64,000 nt of DNA from Azorinus chamasolen (GCA_963576725.1 OY755239.1:60109453-60173452), one strand, 5' to 3'. Positions 1 through 12,777 are shown, numbered from the stretch's first letter. The notes: generated by a model not told the origin, from the sequence alone. Translations and numbers: made by a program.

Positions 1-254
1 AAGCAACAACGACTAGTGAACGTACATACTTAATATGCAAATTATACAGACCCATTTTTCATGAAATCTCCAAGTATAAAATGAATAGATTTTACCAATG
101 ATCTTCTGTCAATCCAAACGCCTTTGTTCAAACAGCATGGTGTCTTTTTACAACAGAAGTCCGACATAAGGTCGTCGGATTCTGAAAGTCCCATACCCTT
201 CCTGTGGTATTTACAATAGTCCGATATATTGTTGTCGGATTCTGAGTTAAATGC
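1..254 (+). repeat. direct duplication I, left copy
   Basis: Nearly identical to 2267-2520 (constant offset 2266). Contains two small dyads around GTCCGACATAAGGTCGTCGGAT and GTCCGATATATTGTTGTCGGAT. May begin left of the window. Confidence 0.95.
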
Positions 255-2143
255 CCCGTTTGCCTAGTCACTTATGCCCTTTACAAACAGAGGAGACCCA
301 GGTAAGAAGGCTCATAGAGAAGCTGTCTAATCAGGATCTGCACGGTTTGTCGTGTTACACTATTGTTTGGAAAAGTCCCTAAATATTAACCATAAGCTCA
401 TTTTAGCTTGACTTGTTTGAGTTTTGGAACAGCCCATTTCACCGTTGTAATAGTTAGGTAGACCAAAGTAAAATAAGTGTTAGATTTTTGCAGAACATTA
501 TAGAATTGTTGGAGGTACATGAAATGAACACATAACCGAAAAGAATTATTTGATTGTAACAGCCACGGTTGATATTTCGATACACTTTCAACATTTTGTG
601 AACTACTATGAAATATCGAACATCAATGGTACTATTTCTAGGGTAGATCAAAATTCAAATGCAGAAATTCGATGCCATTGCGACATTACAATGTTTCCTG
701 GTGAATTTTATTAATGGTCGTGCGACGTTGTTGCTAAGATCTGGTTTGAAAGAAATAGAATTTCAAAAATATATGTACGGTAAAAACCATCTAAACCGGA
801 CTTTAAATTCAGTATAAATATCAGTCTTGGAGACAGGTGACAGCTTAATGCAGGATGAAACTAATGCAGAAAGCTCCTCGGTATGACTTTTACCCTGCAT
901 TAAGCAGACAACTGCCTAAAAAGTTTCTAAATTCTATTCTACTAGAAGTCGGGGTAAGAGGGGTTTTACTGTATTGTAAAAGGTGACAAATCTATACTTT
1001 TGAATGTATTTCATAGATTTACAAGTGATACCATAATTACCCTAGGTATTTTGACAAACACACTCATGCAAATAGTGCAGACCCAGATCAAACACCTCCT
1101 TAAGGGGCCCGTTTGAAGGGTTTTCACTATTTGCTACCATGTCTGTTTAATCTAAAGTTGCAAAAATGTTTCCAAACTGACTTATTCAGCTGTACAAACT
1201 GGTAGAAAGGAGAGACTGGGTGCTAGAACACTTAACCCTTTCCTTCATATAAATGTTTTTCACGCGTTTGTAAACAGAGTAGACCCAGATATGATGACTC
1301 CTAAAAAAGTCGTCTGATCAGGGTCCGCTCTGTTGGCTAATGGAATTTGAAAGATCTTTTTCTTTACTTTCTTAAATGGCTACTAATTTCAACTTTCCAT
1401 GTTTCATTAAATACTATTTTGTTCATAAATATTCAGTAGGTATTGAAATTTGGAATAAACATAGAACAGGAATCAAGTTTCTTACATGGATCCGTTCCAT
1501 TTGTGCTCTGTGTCTACATACATGTACTTTTTTAAACTATTGTTTTTGTTGATGTAATTATTGTTCAAATTCTCAGGGAATTTTTTATAGTCAGTTTGAA
1601 CTGTGCAGTAATTCCTTTGGAAACGAACTTAGTTTTCAAACATTATGCAGGTTATCGTGACCTAATAGCCAGTTGTACATTGTACAAGATACAAGGAGCT
1701 TTATTTATCGTCGGTTGTATCAATAAAATAACATTAGCATATAGCTATTTGCCGATATTGTGTGTGTCGGTCTGTGATCAGGATCCTAGATGTTTGACAA
1801 TTTTAAAATAAAACTATGCAAAGCATAAACTAATTGAATATAAATAATTATATATGCAATACACAAAATAATGAGCAGGTGATAATTTTAAATTGAACAT
1901 GGTACTTTCGAATTCATAGTTGTCCTAGCACAAAGTCTGGATCCTGTCTCTAAGTTTCATCGAAATGCATACTATTGACACCAGGACTGTATGTTATTAT
2001 AGCATAATGCTTTAAAAAGTCCATAACAAGAGGCATGCTTATGTTTTCTAGTTTGTTTGCTTTAAAATGTATTTAGAGAAAAGAATATCAAAAAAGATAA
2101 AGAATAAAAAATATATTAGAATCTTTTTTTCATTTGCATTTGC
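255..2143. other. intergenic, no gene seen
   Basis: AT-rich, no convincing exon. Holds a C-type palindromic core near 830-935 (GACAGGTGACAGCTTAATGC / GCATTAAGCAGACAAC) and a decayed A MITE at 1236-1472. Confidence 0.6.
1236..1472 (+). mobile_element. family A MITE, right end decayed
   Basis: TTAA-CCCTTTCC left end, core palindrome around 1275-1345, right part to GAACAGGAA without the terminal AAAGGGTTAA. Confidence 0.8.
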
Positions 2144-2222
2144 TATTGACGGGATTCGAACCAAGGACCTAGAGATTCATAGACGCAGCTCTTTCCCCTC
2201 GGCCACCGCTTGGGTCCCAATA
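2144..2222 (-). repeat. tRNA-derived SINE head or tRNA relic
   Basis: On the minus strand an A-box-like TGGCCGAGGGG and a B box GGTTCGAATCC are spaced as in a tRNA. The acceptor stem does not pair cleanly, so this is a tRNA-derived repeat rather than a working tRNA gene. Confidence 0.55.
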
Positions 2223-2266
2223 TATAAGTGTTACATGGTTCTATTTTAACGCTACAAAGGTGTGAA

Positions 2267-2520
2267 AAGCAACAACGACTAGTGAACGTACATACTTAAT
2301 ATGCAAATTATACAGACCAATTTTTCATGAAATCTCCAAGTATAAAATGAATAGATTTTACCAATGACCTACTGTCAATCCAAACGCCTTTGTTCAAACA
2401 GCATGGTGTCTTTTTACAACAGAAGTCCGACATAAGGTCGTCGGATTCTGAAAGTTCCATACCCTTCCTGTGGTATTTACAATAGTCCGATATATTGTTG
2501 TCGGATTCTGAGTTAAATGC
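2267..2520 (+). repeat. direct duplication I, right copy
   Basis: Copy of 1-254 with a few substitutions; both diverge abruptly after GAGTTAAATGCCC. Confidence 0.95.
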
Positions 2521-2562
2521 CCTTTTTGCCTACACACTTATGTAAATATATGTATATATATA

Positions 2563-2696
2563 ATGGCTACTCTTTTTTATTTTTTATTTATTTTTTCTTT
2601 ACTTTCTTTCCACTTATCATATTTCATTGTAACTATTTTGTCCATGAATGTTCAGTAGGTATTGAAATTTGGAATAAACATAGAACAGGGAAAGGG
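2563..2696 (+). mobile_element. family A MITE, right half only
   Basis: From ATGGCTAC to AACAGGGAAAGGG-TTAA (2697-2700); core and left end missing. Confidence 0.8.
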
Positions 2697-2858
2697 TTAA
2701 GGAAATTAGGGGTTTTATAAATCAGACATTTCTGGCGTATGTTTGGTACTGACCAAGTAATGGTCAGAATCACCCGGGGTCCAGTCTAGACCTACAGTGT
2801 TCTCATTCAACGATAATGGTGAAATCGTTATTTCTATTATGCTAAGCACGACTTGACT

Positions 2859-3100
2859 TGACCCTTACTTTCAAACAATAGAGTGATGGCTCTTTACTAC
2901 ATTAAACTAATCAATTTTGGCTCTTTTGACACAAAGTTGCAAGTTGAGCTATTGGAATCTCCCTGTATCTGACATGTTCATAAAACAATTCTTTAAATGT
3001 CTTCCAAACTACTGACATGAATTTCAGAAAAATCCACAGCAAACAATCAATATGATATATATTATGTCCGAAACCTTCAGTACTGTCAGTACTTTGATTT
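2859..3100 (+). repeat. inverted duplication, left arm
   Basis: Reverse complement of 5862-6101. Its right end touches the start of duplication II (3098). Confidence 0.92.
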
Positions 3101-3358
3101 AATAATATAAAGGATACAAAAACCCTTGATTCCTTTTAATAGTAATTGTTAATACTACCATCCAAGCTACTTAAACAACAGAGGTTGGCAAAGTGGGACA
3201 CCCTGTTTGGATTCAGATCTAATACCAAGTAACTGTTTGACCAAAATCTAAACTGTTTACAACTTGTGACAATTTTGCCTTAGGTCAAAATGCCTAAAAC
3301 TGATCTTTTAGAAATAACCTGAAGCAGACGATAGTACAGATCTCTACAGATTGCTTAA

Positions 3359-3600
3359 CCCTTTCCCTGTTCTATGTTAATTCCAAATTTTAATACCTAC
3401 TGAATATTCATGGACAAAATAATTATAATGAATTATGGAATGCTGAACATTGCAGCCATTTTAGAAAGTAAAGAAACAGATCTATCAAATTCTATTAGCA
3501 AACAGAGCAGACCTTTATCAGACGGCTCCTATAGGAGCCGTCTGATCTTGGTCTACTCTGTTTGCAAATGCGTGAAAACACGTTTATATGAGGGAAAGGG
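3359..3600 (-). mobile_element. family A MITE with proven TTAA target duplication
   Basis: 242 bp, ends CCCTTTCCC / GGAAAGGG, TTAA at 3355-3358 and 3601-3604. Duplication II copy 2 has a single TTAA (7395-7398) at this spot: a natural empty site. Confidence 0.96.
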
Positions 3601-3917
3601 TTAATCCTTACAATGCTGAGTGATTTTTCGTTTGCAACAATTGCCGTCGGCTTCAATTCTGCAATAAACTTTCTTTCATTTTATGCAAAAATATGGTCAA
3701 GATGACAGACAGTTTGGATCCTGATGAGACGCAGAATTATGTGGCCTCTCATCTAGATCCAAACTGTTTGCATAGGTAATCACAGTTTCGCCGCTAACGT
3801 GCAAAGAGTTAAGCGTATGACCTCGAGAGATTTTAGCATGATGTAACAGTTGCCCTGCACTACTGACCACCAGTGCTGTAACCTTTATGATGTGAAGAAC
3901 AGAAGAAGTCTATTTAA

Positions 3918-4060
3918 CCCTTAATTTCCCTCATATAAACTTGTTTTCATGCCTCTGCAAACAAATTCGACCCAGATAAGACAGCTCGCTCTCATAGGAT
4001 CAGGGTCTGCTCTGTTTGCTAATGGATCCACCTTCCATTATAAATATTTTGTAAGATTCC
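3918..4060 (+). mobile_element. family A MITE, truncated (also 7724-7860)
   Basis: Starts TTAA-CCCTTAATTTCCC, has the core TAGACC/GACCCAG...CAGGGTCTGCTCTGTTTGC; right end lost. The second copy of the duplication carries the same remnant. Confidence 0.75.
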
Positions 4061-5398
4061 GGAACCGGATTGTAAGCCAAGCACTGCACATGCGCGTATT
4101 CTCTTAGGGGGATTCCCGCTAGGTAGAGCTCGTGCAATAGGGTTTTCCGTGAAAGTTTGAGTCGCAATCCACTTTATAAGGATTTCGGCAAAGCCGAAAC
4201 CCTAAAATCATCTAGTTCTAAAACATTCTATATTTGTCATAATTGTAAACATAACCCCACATCACACCTGCTCACATTTCACAGCTTCTGTCCTCATCAC
4301 ATCTCCTGAATGTGTTCGGTATGCAAACTCATGGCCGAATACTGCTCTATTACTTTGGTTCTGGTTTTATCATTCTAGTGCCTCTAAATGCAAAGTTATG
4401 GCGCATTTTCTTAACTAAGGTAGTTCCGAAATTTACCTAGAGTTACCATAAAGCCGTTAAATAAAACATAGCTGGGATAAAATTAGTTTGGGGGCATGCT
4501 CAAAATGTGTTCTGAGGACACCAACGAATAATTTGGTACCCATGAAAAAATGTCTAGAAGGCGGGTTGGGGTGTTACGGTAACCATGGCTAGGACCCAGC
4601 CTAAAAGGGGCCAATAACCAAACATGCAGTGCGTTGCAATATAATGTAAGAAATACTGACATCATGAATATCCATTAGTTATTTATTATGTAAACCAATC
4701 ATTCAACAAGAATATAGTCCTGTAATTAAAACAATCAGAATAATGATCTTGGCGAGTCTGATTGAATATGGTATACAATTAAGGGGTCATGGAAAGGTTC
4801 AGTATTGTATTTGTCCATTCCTGAGAGTACAAATACAGTGGAACCAGTCTTGACCCATTCCTCCATAGGCTATTTTTAGACCCAACCTCTTTGAATAAAT
4901 CTACCGAAAAGGAGCATTAACTAGTGGATATGAAAATGTCAAAATCCTGTAGTATTTAACCATTGTGATAAATAGAGCATTTGCTCCATAGGACTAAATG
5001 CTCTATTTACCACAATGGTTTCAAGAAGTGACTATTACAGAGGCATAGAAAGGCGTATTTATGGAGGAAAGGGTCAAGCGACCTTTCATTTAATTCAGGA
5101 CAAAGGTAAAACAGAAATCTCCAACAGGAGCTGTCTACATGACTTTCTACCTGCATTAAGCTACCACATATCATACATTCCCCAAATGTCGACCTCCTTC
5201 AGGAGCTGTCTCATCAGGTATTTACAAGTTGATTGTGCAACCAGTGCACTCCACAGCAGTGATTGTTCAGCGAAATACTTGTACACATTGAAGATATATG
5301 TAATTTTACATCAGGGCATGGGTAAAGAAGGAGAAATGTGTTTAAAATTCAGCAAGCGAAGGGTTAATTAACTTAATAACAGAGTAATAAATACATTT

Positions 5399-7137
5399 TC
5401 CCCTGAAATATTGTACCTGCATACATAAGCTATTTTAATGCTTTGGTCTAAATAGTATAAAGCATTCTTTATCAATATAAGTAAATACAATACAGTATAT
5501 ACAAAGATTACAGTGTTACTGTCTCCGGAACTAGCATTTCACTAATGAGTGAACACTTTCTCCCATGCCTGAGCTTTCCTTCCTTTTTGTTACATTTAGA
5601 ATTCCGTGCAGACAGACGAAATATAGCATGGTGTAAAAGGTGTGACATGACTGAGACTCGAGCCTAAAGGCCTTTGGCTTACTATGCAAAAATATATTTT
5701 TCTTAGGGTCAGATTGGCAACGATGTGTGTCTTCACCCTCGATGACATTGTTGATCCAGATAAGCTGCAGTATCTAACATGCGAAGCTGAGACAGGATCT
5801 GCAAGTTAGAGTGGTCGCATTGTACAGAGTTTGTGGGAAAACATGACGATTGTAGTATTTAAAATCAAAGTACTGACAGTACTGAAGGTTTCGGACATAA
5901 TATATATTATATTGATTGTTTGCTGTGGATTTTTCTGAAAATCATGTCAGTAGTTTGGAAGACATTTAAAGAATTGGTTTATGAACATGTCACACACAGG
6001 GCGATTCCAATAGCTCAACTTGCCACTTTGTGCCAATAGAGCCAAAATTGATGTTTAATGTAGTATAGAGCCATCACTCCATTATTTGAAAGTAAGGGTC
6101 ATACTTCTGCTACAATCTGGTGGACCATAACAGTAATTAGCATGCATCATTCACTTATCCATATATACACTTCCATCAATTTTAGACATATATTTCCTTG
6201 TGATTCTAAATATCCTACAAATAATTGCCAAATATACTGTGGGGTGATATTAACAATATGACAAATTATAAAGTAACAAATATATTTCAACTTAGCATGG
6301 CAGGATACAACAGGGAAAATAAAATTAACTTGAAAATTGTTTCCAAGTCACTGATGCACCCCTCCCCCTAACAATAGTGCCTCTATATCAAGCACTTTTG
6401 ACTATGTGTTATACAGTGAAGAAAATTTCAGAGTCCCATAACTCTGGTAAAATGATCAGAGCAATAATTACATTCTTTAAGAAAATCTTCACATCAAGGT
6501 TGACAGATTATCATGGGTGAAATTTTGAAGTAAAATTTGTTGTTAGACACATAATATTGTTTCACTTTATATTATATAGTGAAGACGATTTCAGGGTTCC
6601 ATATCGGGTACAATTGGTCTGAGCAAAAATAAGCCTTTCTATGCTTTTGCAAACAGAAAAGATCCCGAAGTTCATAGAATAGTTTATCCATGCCTATAAT
6701 TTGTCTTTGCGTGTGATTGCATTGTATTTTCTTACTTTTTCCTGAGGAGACTGCGAGTGTGAGTCTGTTCAGGGCCAGTTTGTGAGTCTGTGCTGCAAAC
6801 AATACATACCCCGATCAGTTACCACAACTGGCCAGGGTCTTGGCTATTTGCAGCATCATACATGTAACAAGTATATCAATAAATGATATAATTAAAAATA
6901 AATTATAGTCATACATACAAATTACAGTTAGTGTTGTAGTAACACTATAGACCCTGATCAGTAACCGGCGTCATAGAAATAAATGATATGAATAAGAAAT
7001 AAATTACATACATAACTATAAGATACTATAAGCCTGACACGTAAATCAATAAATGATGAAATGTATATAAATTAAAAGATAAGAAAGTGCTTTGTCTCAT
7101 TTTGTTTGCCTTTCTCCTTTTTTCCTCTTAATGATTT
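5399..7137. other. intergenic, repeats only
   Basis: Contains the inverted duplication arm, stretches with short internal similarity (6400-6600; the ATAAATGATAT... series at 6880-7080), no exon-like segment. Confidence 0.6.
5862..6101 (-). repeat. inverted duplication, right arm
   Basis: Reverse complement of 2859-3100, a few mismatches and small indels. Confidence 0.92.
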
Positions 7138-8639
7138 TTTAATAATATAAAGGATACAAAAACCCTTGATTCCTTTTAATAGTAATTGTTAATACTACCA
7201 TCCAAGCTACTTAAACAACAGTTGTTGGCAAAGTGGGACACCCTGTTTGGATTCAGATCTAATACCAAGTAACTGTTTGACCAAAATCTAAACTGTTTAC
7301 AACTTGTGACAATTTTGCCTTAGGTCAAAATGCCTAAAACTGATCTTTTAGAAATAACCTGAAGCAGACGATAGTACAGATCTCTACAGATTGCTTAATC
7401 CTTACAATGCTGAGTGATTTTTCGTTTGCAACTATTGCCGTCGGCTTCAATTCTGCAATAAACTTTCTTTCATTTTATGCAAAAATATGGTCAAGATGAC
7501 AGACAGTTTGGATCCTGATGAGACGCAGAATTATGTGGCCTCTCATCTAGATCCAAACTGTTTGCATAGGTAATCACAGTTTCGCCGCTAACGTGCAAAG
7601 AGTTAAGCGTATGACCTCGAGAGATTTTAGCATGATGTAACAGTTGCCCTGCACTACTGACCACCAGTGCTGTAACCTTTATACTGTAGCTTTTGATGTG
7701 AAGAACAGAAGAAGTCTATTTAACCCTTAATTTCCCTCATATAAACTTGTTTTCATGCCTTCGACCCAGATAAGACAGCTCGCTCTCATAGGATCAGGGT
7801 CTGCTCTGTTTGCTAATGGATCCACCTTCCATATTTCATTATAAATATTTTGTAAGATTCCGGAACCGGATTGTAAGCCAAGCACTGCACATGCGCGTAT
7901 TCTCTTAGGGGGGTTCCCGCTAGGTAGAGCTCGTGCAATAGGGTTTTCCGTGAAAGTTTGAGTCGCAATCCATTTTATAAGGATTTAGGCAAAGCCAAAA
8001 CCCTAAAAAATCATCTAGTTCTAAAACATTCTATATTTGTAAACATAACCCCACATCACAACTGCTCACATTTCACAGCTTCTGTCCTCATCACATCTCC
8101 TGAATGTGTTCGGTATGCAAACTCATGGCCGAATACTGCTCTATTACTTTGGTTCTGGTTTTATCATTCTAGTGCCTCTAAATGCAAAGTTATGGCGCAT
8201 TTTCTTAACTAAGGTAGTTCCGAAATTTACCTAGAGTTACCATAAAGCCGTTAAATAAAACATAGCTGGGATAAAATTAGTTTGGGGGCATGCTCAAAAT
8301 GTGTTCTGAGGACACCAACGAATAATTTGGTACCCATGAAAAAATGTCTAGAAGGCGGGTTGGGGTGTTACGGTAACCATGGCTAGGACCCAGCCTAAAA
8401 GGGACCAATAACCAAACATGCAGTGCGTTGCAATATAATGTAAGAAATACTGACATCATGAATATCCATTAGTTATTTATTATGTAAACCAATCATTCAA
8501 CAAGAATATAGTCCTGTAATTAAAACAAGGCAGTCCAAAGGACAGCTATATCCCCCACCGCCGCCACCTAAATTAAGACATTGACCTGGGTTTTAACGTG
8601 GTTGACATTAAACCTTCCAGTTGTTATGAAAATAGGACG

Positions 8640-10480
8640 CGGAAACAAATATAATGGAAACTGAAGGTAAGAATACGACTTTCAAATGTGACCTTGACCT
8701 TGAGCCGACATGACTGCCACATATGTTCTGCACATCATCTCAATTCGGTTAATATTTGACTCAAGTTTTATGAAAATCCTTCAAATGGTTTAGAAGATAT
8801 GGAGCGGACACGAAATGTAATGGAAATTGAAGATTAAATCACTTGGCCTTCAAATGTGACCTTGACCTTGAGCCGACATGACTGCCACATATGTTCTGCA
8901 CATTGTCTCAACGTGGTTAACATTTGAGGCAAGTTTCTTGAAAATCCTTCAAGGGGTATAGGAGATAACGAAACTATAATGGAAATTAAAGGTGAGAACA
9001 CTTGACCTTAAAATGTGACCTTGACCTTGAGCGGATATGACTGGCACATGTGTTCTGCACATCGCCTCAATTTAGCTAACATTTAACTAAACTTTTATGA
9101 AAATCCTTCAAAGGCTTTAGAAGATATGGAGCGGACACGAAAATGTAACGGAAATTAAAGGTTAGAACACTTGACCTTCAAACGTGACCTTGACCTTGAG
9201 CCAACATGACTGCCGCATGGGTTCTGCACATCGTCTCCATTCATTTAATATTTGACTCAAGTTTTATGAAAATCCTTCAAAGTGTTTAGAAGATATGGAG
9301 CGGACACGAAACTGTAATGGCAGCTGAAGGTTTAAACACTTGACCTTCAAATGTGACCTTGAACTTGAGCCGACATGACTGCCACATGTGTTCTGCACAT
9401 CGTCTTAATTTGGTCAATATTTGACTCAAGCTTTATGAAAATCCTTCAAATGGTTTAGAAGATATGGAGCGGACACAAAATGTAATGAAAATTGAAGATT
9501 AAATCACTTGGCCTTCAAATGTGACCTTGACCTGACATGACTGCCACATATGTTCTGCACATTGTCTCAACGTGGTTAACATTTAAGGCAAGTTTCTTGA
9601 AAATCCTTCAAGGGGTATAGGAGATAACGAATCTATAATTGAAATTGAAGGTAAGAACACTTGATCTTCAAACGTGACCTTGACCTTGAGCGGACATGAC
9701 TGGTACATATGTTCTGCACATTGTCTCAACGTGATTAACATTTGAGGCAAGTTTCTTGAAAATCCTTCAAAGGGTTTAGAAGATATGGAGCGGACACGAA
9801 ACTGTAATGGCAACTGAAGGTTTAAACACTTGACCTTCAAATGTGACCTTGAACTTGAGCCAACATGACTGCCACATGTGTTCTGCACATCGTCTTAATT
9901 GGGTGAATATTTGACTCAAGCTTTATGAAAATCCTTCAAAGGCTTTAGAAGATATGGAGCGGACACGAAAATGTAATGGAAATTAAAGGTTAGAACACTT
10001 GACCTTCAAACGTGACCTTGACCTTGAGCCAACATGACTGCCGCATGGGTTCTGCACATCGTCTCAATTCATTTAATATTTCATTCAAGTTTTATGAAAA
10101 TCCTTCAAAGGGTTTAGAAGATATGGAGCGGACACGAAACTGTAATGGCAACTGAAGGTTTAAACACTTGACCTTCAAATGTGACCTTGAACTTGAGCCG
10201 ACATGACTGCCACATGTGTTCAGCACATCGTCTTAATTTGGTTAACATTTGACTCAAGTTTCATGAATATCTTTCAAAGGGTTTAGAAGATATGGAGCGG
10301 ACACAAAAATGCAATGGAAATTGAAGGTTAAAACCCTTGACCTTCAAATGTGACCTTGACCTTGAGCCGACATATCTACCACATATGTTCTGCACATCGT
10401 CTCAACTATGTTAACATTTGAGGCAAGTTTCTTGAAAATCCTTCAAGGGGTATAGGAGATATGGAGCGGACACGAAATTG
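8640..10480. repeat. satellite of about 11 units, period near 168 bp
   Basis: The block GTGACCTTGA(A/C)CTTGAG recurs at 8690, 8858, 9017, 9186, 9354, 9522, 9675, 9844, 10014, 10182 and 10351 (steps 153-170). Each unit also has ATATGGAGCGGACAC and TGCACAT(C/T)GTCT. Confidence 0.93.
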
Positions 10481-10485
10481 TTACG

Positions 10486-10535
10486 GACAGACGGACAGAC
10501 GGACGGACGGACAGACGGACAGACAGACAGACGAA
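10486..10535 (+). repeat. ACGG/ACAG microsatellite
   Basis: Repeats of GGAC(A/G)GAC and GACAGACAG near the right end of the 2 kb insertion. Confidence 0.95.
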
Positions 10536-11279
10536 GGCCATTCCTATAACCCCCCTCCGCTATGCGGTGGGGGATAACAATCAGAATAATGATCTTGGCG
10601 AGTCTTGTTGAAAATGGTATACAATTAAGGGGTCATGGAAAGGTTCAGTATTGTATTTGTCCATTCCTGAGAGTACAAATACAGTGGAACCAGTCTTGAC
10701 CCATTCCTCCATAGGCTATTTTTAGATCCAACCTCTTTGAATAAATCTACCGAAAAGGAGCATTAACTAGTGGATATGAAAATGTCAAAATCCTGTAGTA
10801 TTTAAACCATTGTGATAAATAGAGCATTTGCTCCATAGGACTAAATGCTCTATTTACCACAATGGTTTCAAGAAGTGACTATTACAGAGGCATAGAAAGG
10901 CGTATTTATGGAGGAAAGGGTCAAGCGACCTTTCATTTAATTCAGGACAAAGGTAAAACAGAAATCTCCAACAGGAGCTGTCTACATGACTTTCGACCTG
11001 CATTAAGCTACCACATATCATACATTCCCCAAATGTTGACCTCCTGCAGGAGCTGTCTCATCAGGTATTTACAAGTTGATTGTGCAACCAGTGCACTCCA
11101 CAGCAGTGATTGTTCAGCGAAATACTTGTACACAGTGAAGATATATGTAATTTTACATCAGGGCATGGGTAAAGAAGGAGAAATGTGTTTAAAATTCAGC
11201 AAGCGAAGGGTTAATAACAGAGTAATAAATACATTTATTACCAAATTAAACTGTCATTTTAAAAAAAAGAAAAAAAAAG

Positions 11280-11541
11280 AATGGATCTGCTCCTGATTAC
11301 ATCGGCGATTATTTTGTTCCTCTAGATTCAGTACATAACCGATTTACAAGGTCAAACATGGCTGCAATCCCTATACCAGATGCTCCGTTTAGCTTTACTT
11401 TTGCTGCAAATGGACGCTATGCTATGCCAAAGGTAAACAGTTTTTGGTAAGAAGTCTTTTTCTTACAGGTGTGTTTACTTATGGAATAGATTGCCTGTGA
11501 CTATTACAAAATATAAAGGCGTTTACATAGGGTCAGTCTGA
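11280..11541 (+). pseudogene. decayed non-LTR retrotransposon reverse-transcriptase tail
   Basis: Frame from 11280 reads SAPDYIGDYFVPLDSVHNRF-TRS...AMPKVNSFW then TAA at 11448; one base shifted it goes on KKSFSYRCVYLWNRLPVTI. This is the common end of LINE-type reverse transcriptases (P-x-Y-x-x-D-x-F...T-R-S...K-S-F-x-Y-R...L-W-N-x-L-P). One frameshift and stop; inactive. It starts right after an A/G-rich tract. Confidence 0.6.
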
Positions 11542-12363
11542 TATGGGGGGTCTACTCTGCAAATGCGTAGATAGGTGTGTTTATGAAGTAAAGATATTGG
11601 CTGGTTTGTGTCAATAGGTAGGCAATTGTCTCACTTCAGGTGCAGTTCTGAGCCGCATATGTGCCGTTTTGCCAGTCTGTTATGTTCATGATCCGTTCAG
11701 TCCTGTAATTCTCAGAATACCTCTTTCCTTCATATAAACGCATTTGCAAACAGAGTAGACCCAGACCAGACGGCTTCTGGTCTGGATCTGCTCTGCTTGT
11801 TTAGGAAATTAAATAGATCTTATTCTAAGGAATATAAAGGCATATTTATGGAGTAAAGTCTTAACTATGTTTGATCCCAACAATTCATCCACCGACCATA
11901 AAATGAACAGGAGTCATATACTTACGACAAACCTCCCCACCAAATGTGATGATTGTGGGTGAAAAGCACGATGAATTAGGCACTGATCAGAAATAATTAA
12001 TTATATTTTGACATTTGACCTTTCACCTACTGACCTCAATATGCGTATGACCAACGGGAAATCTTCGACTAATTCCCACTAAAGCCGATCTAAAGGAAGG
12101 ACATGGGAAAACTTTAAAGCTAATACAACGAATAGTATAAATATTAAAGAAATTTATTTAATTCAAAACAGTCAATAATTTTTCTTGTAACAATTATAAC
12201 AAATTGCAGTGTAAAAGAAACAAATGCGGAAACTCGGTTACATCATCAATACCGTAGAATCTCTAATAAGCGCTCCCAGGGGTGTAATATTTTTAAAATT
12301 TTGTACACAGTAGGCTGCATAATGCAGAATTTAAACAATGCAGAATGCTTCAGTCTGCATTAA
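11542..12363. other. intergenic, no gene seen
   Basis: A decayed A-family MITE at about 11720-11862, a TGACATTTGACCT stretch near 12008, otherwise AT-rich unique-looking DNA. Confidence 0.6.
11722..11861 (+). mobile_element. family A MITE, decayed
   Basis: CTTTCCTTCATATAAACG start, core GCAAACAGAGTAGACCCAG, ends TATTTATGGAGTAAAG. Confidence 0.7.
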
Positions 12364-12601
12364 CCCTTTCCTCCATGAATATTCATGTAAGAAATAATGA
12401 CATGAATATTAATTAGATTCTTTTTTATAATAGCACATGGCCACTGGGATATTTGGCCTTGACAGAAACAGCAGGATCATATCTATATTATATCATAAGA
12501 AAACAGAGCAGACCCTGATCAGATGGCTCCTATAGGAGCCATCTGATCTGGGTCTACTCTGTTTGCAAAGATGTAGAAAGGCATATTTATGGAGAAAAGA
12601 G
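12364..12601 (+). mobile_element. family A2 MITE
   Basis: TTAA-CCCTTTCCTCCATGAATATTCATG start; core dyad GGCTCCTATAGGAGCC near 12530; ends ATTTATGGAGAAAAGAG. Confidence 0.88.
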
Positions 12602-12777
12602 TTGAGCTACCATTTGTATTTTGAAAAACCTATATTCATTATAAGTACCCCCACCCCCTGGAAGTGAGCGTTTATTAGGAAGAATACGGTAATTACTACC
12701 ATACAACACATAACGGTACATTTACTTGACATTTAGACTATTGCAAAGCACATAACTGACTTGTTAAAAGTACTTTG

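Larger units (their letters stand above)
3098..5398 (+). repeat. direct duplication II, copy 1 (2.3 kb)
   Basis: Matches 7138-11236 apart from one extra MITE here (3359-3600), the 2 kb insertion there, and small deletions (near 3893, 3960, 4036). Contains family A, B and palindromic remnants; no gene. The open frames near 4483 and 5015 recur in the second copy and are repeat sequence. Confidence 0.96.
8529..10575. mobile_element. 2 kb insertion with 168-bp satellite, ends TATCCCCCACCGC
   Basis: Absent at the matching site of copy 1 (about 4734), so insertion is proven within the window; flanked by AACAA (or ACAA) on both sides. Ends carry CCCCCACCGC in inverted orientation (8550 and 10560 areas). 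The right end has a GGACAGACGGACGG tract. No coding frame of note. Similar TGACCTT-rich blocks are widespread in bivalve genomes (general knowledge). Confidence 0.85.
7138..11236 (+). repeat. direct duplication II, copy 2 (4.1 kb)
   Basis: Second copy of 3098-5398, about 4 kb to the right in the same orientation, enlarged by the insertion at 8529-10575. Confidence 0.96.

Noticed and set aside
4483..11296. Frames near 4483, 5015, 8277 and 10862 that look conserved because they occur twice
   Set aside because: They lie in the duplicated block and in MITE text (the 5015 and 10862 frames read through family B and D sequence); duplication, not selection, explains the likeness.
11326..11432. Host exon between CTCTAG and CCAAAG|GTAAAC
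   Set aside because: The open frame runs on both sides of these sites and matches a reverse-transcriptase tail, so the splice-like sites are chance.
12500..12580. Regularly recurring palindromes suggesting a CRISPR array
   Set aside because: They are dispersed MITE cores of varied spacing in a eukaryotic gene, without spacers or cas genes.
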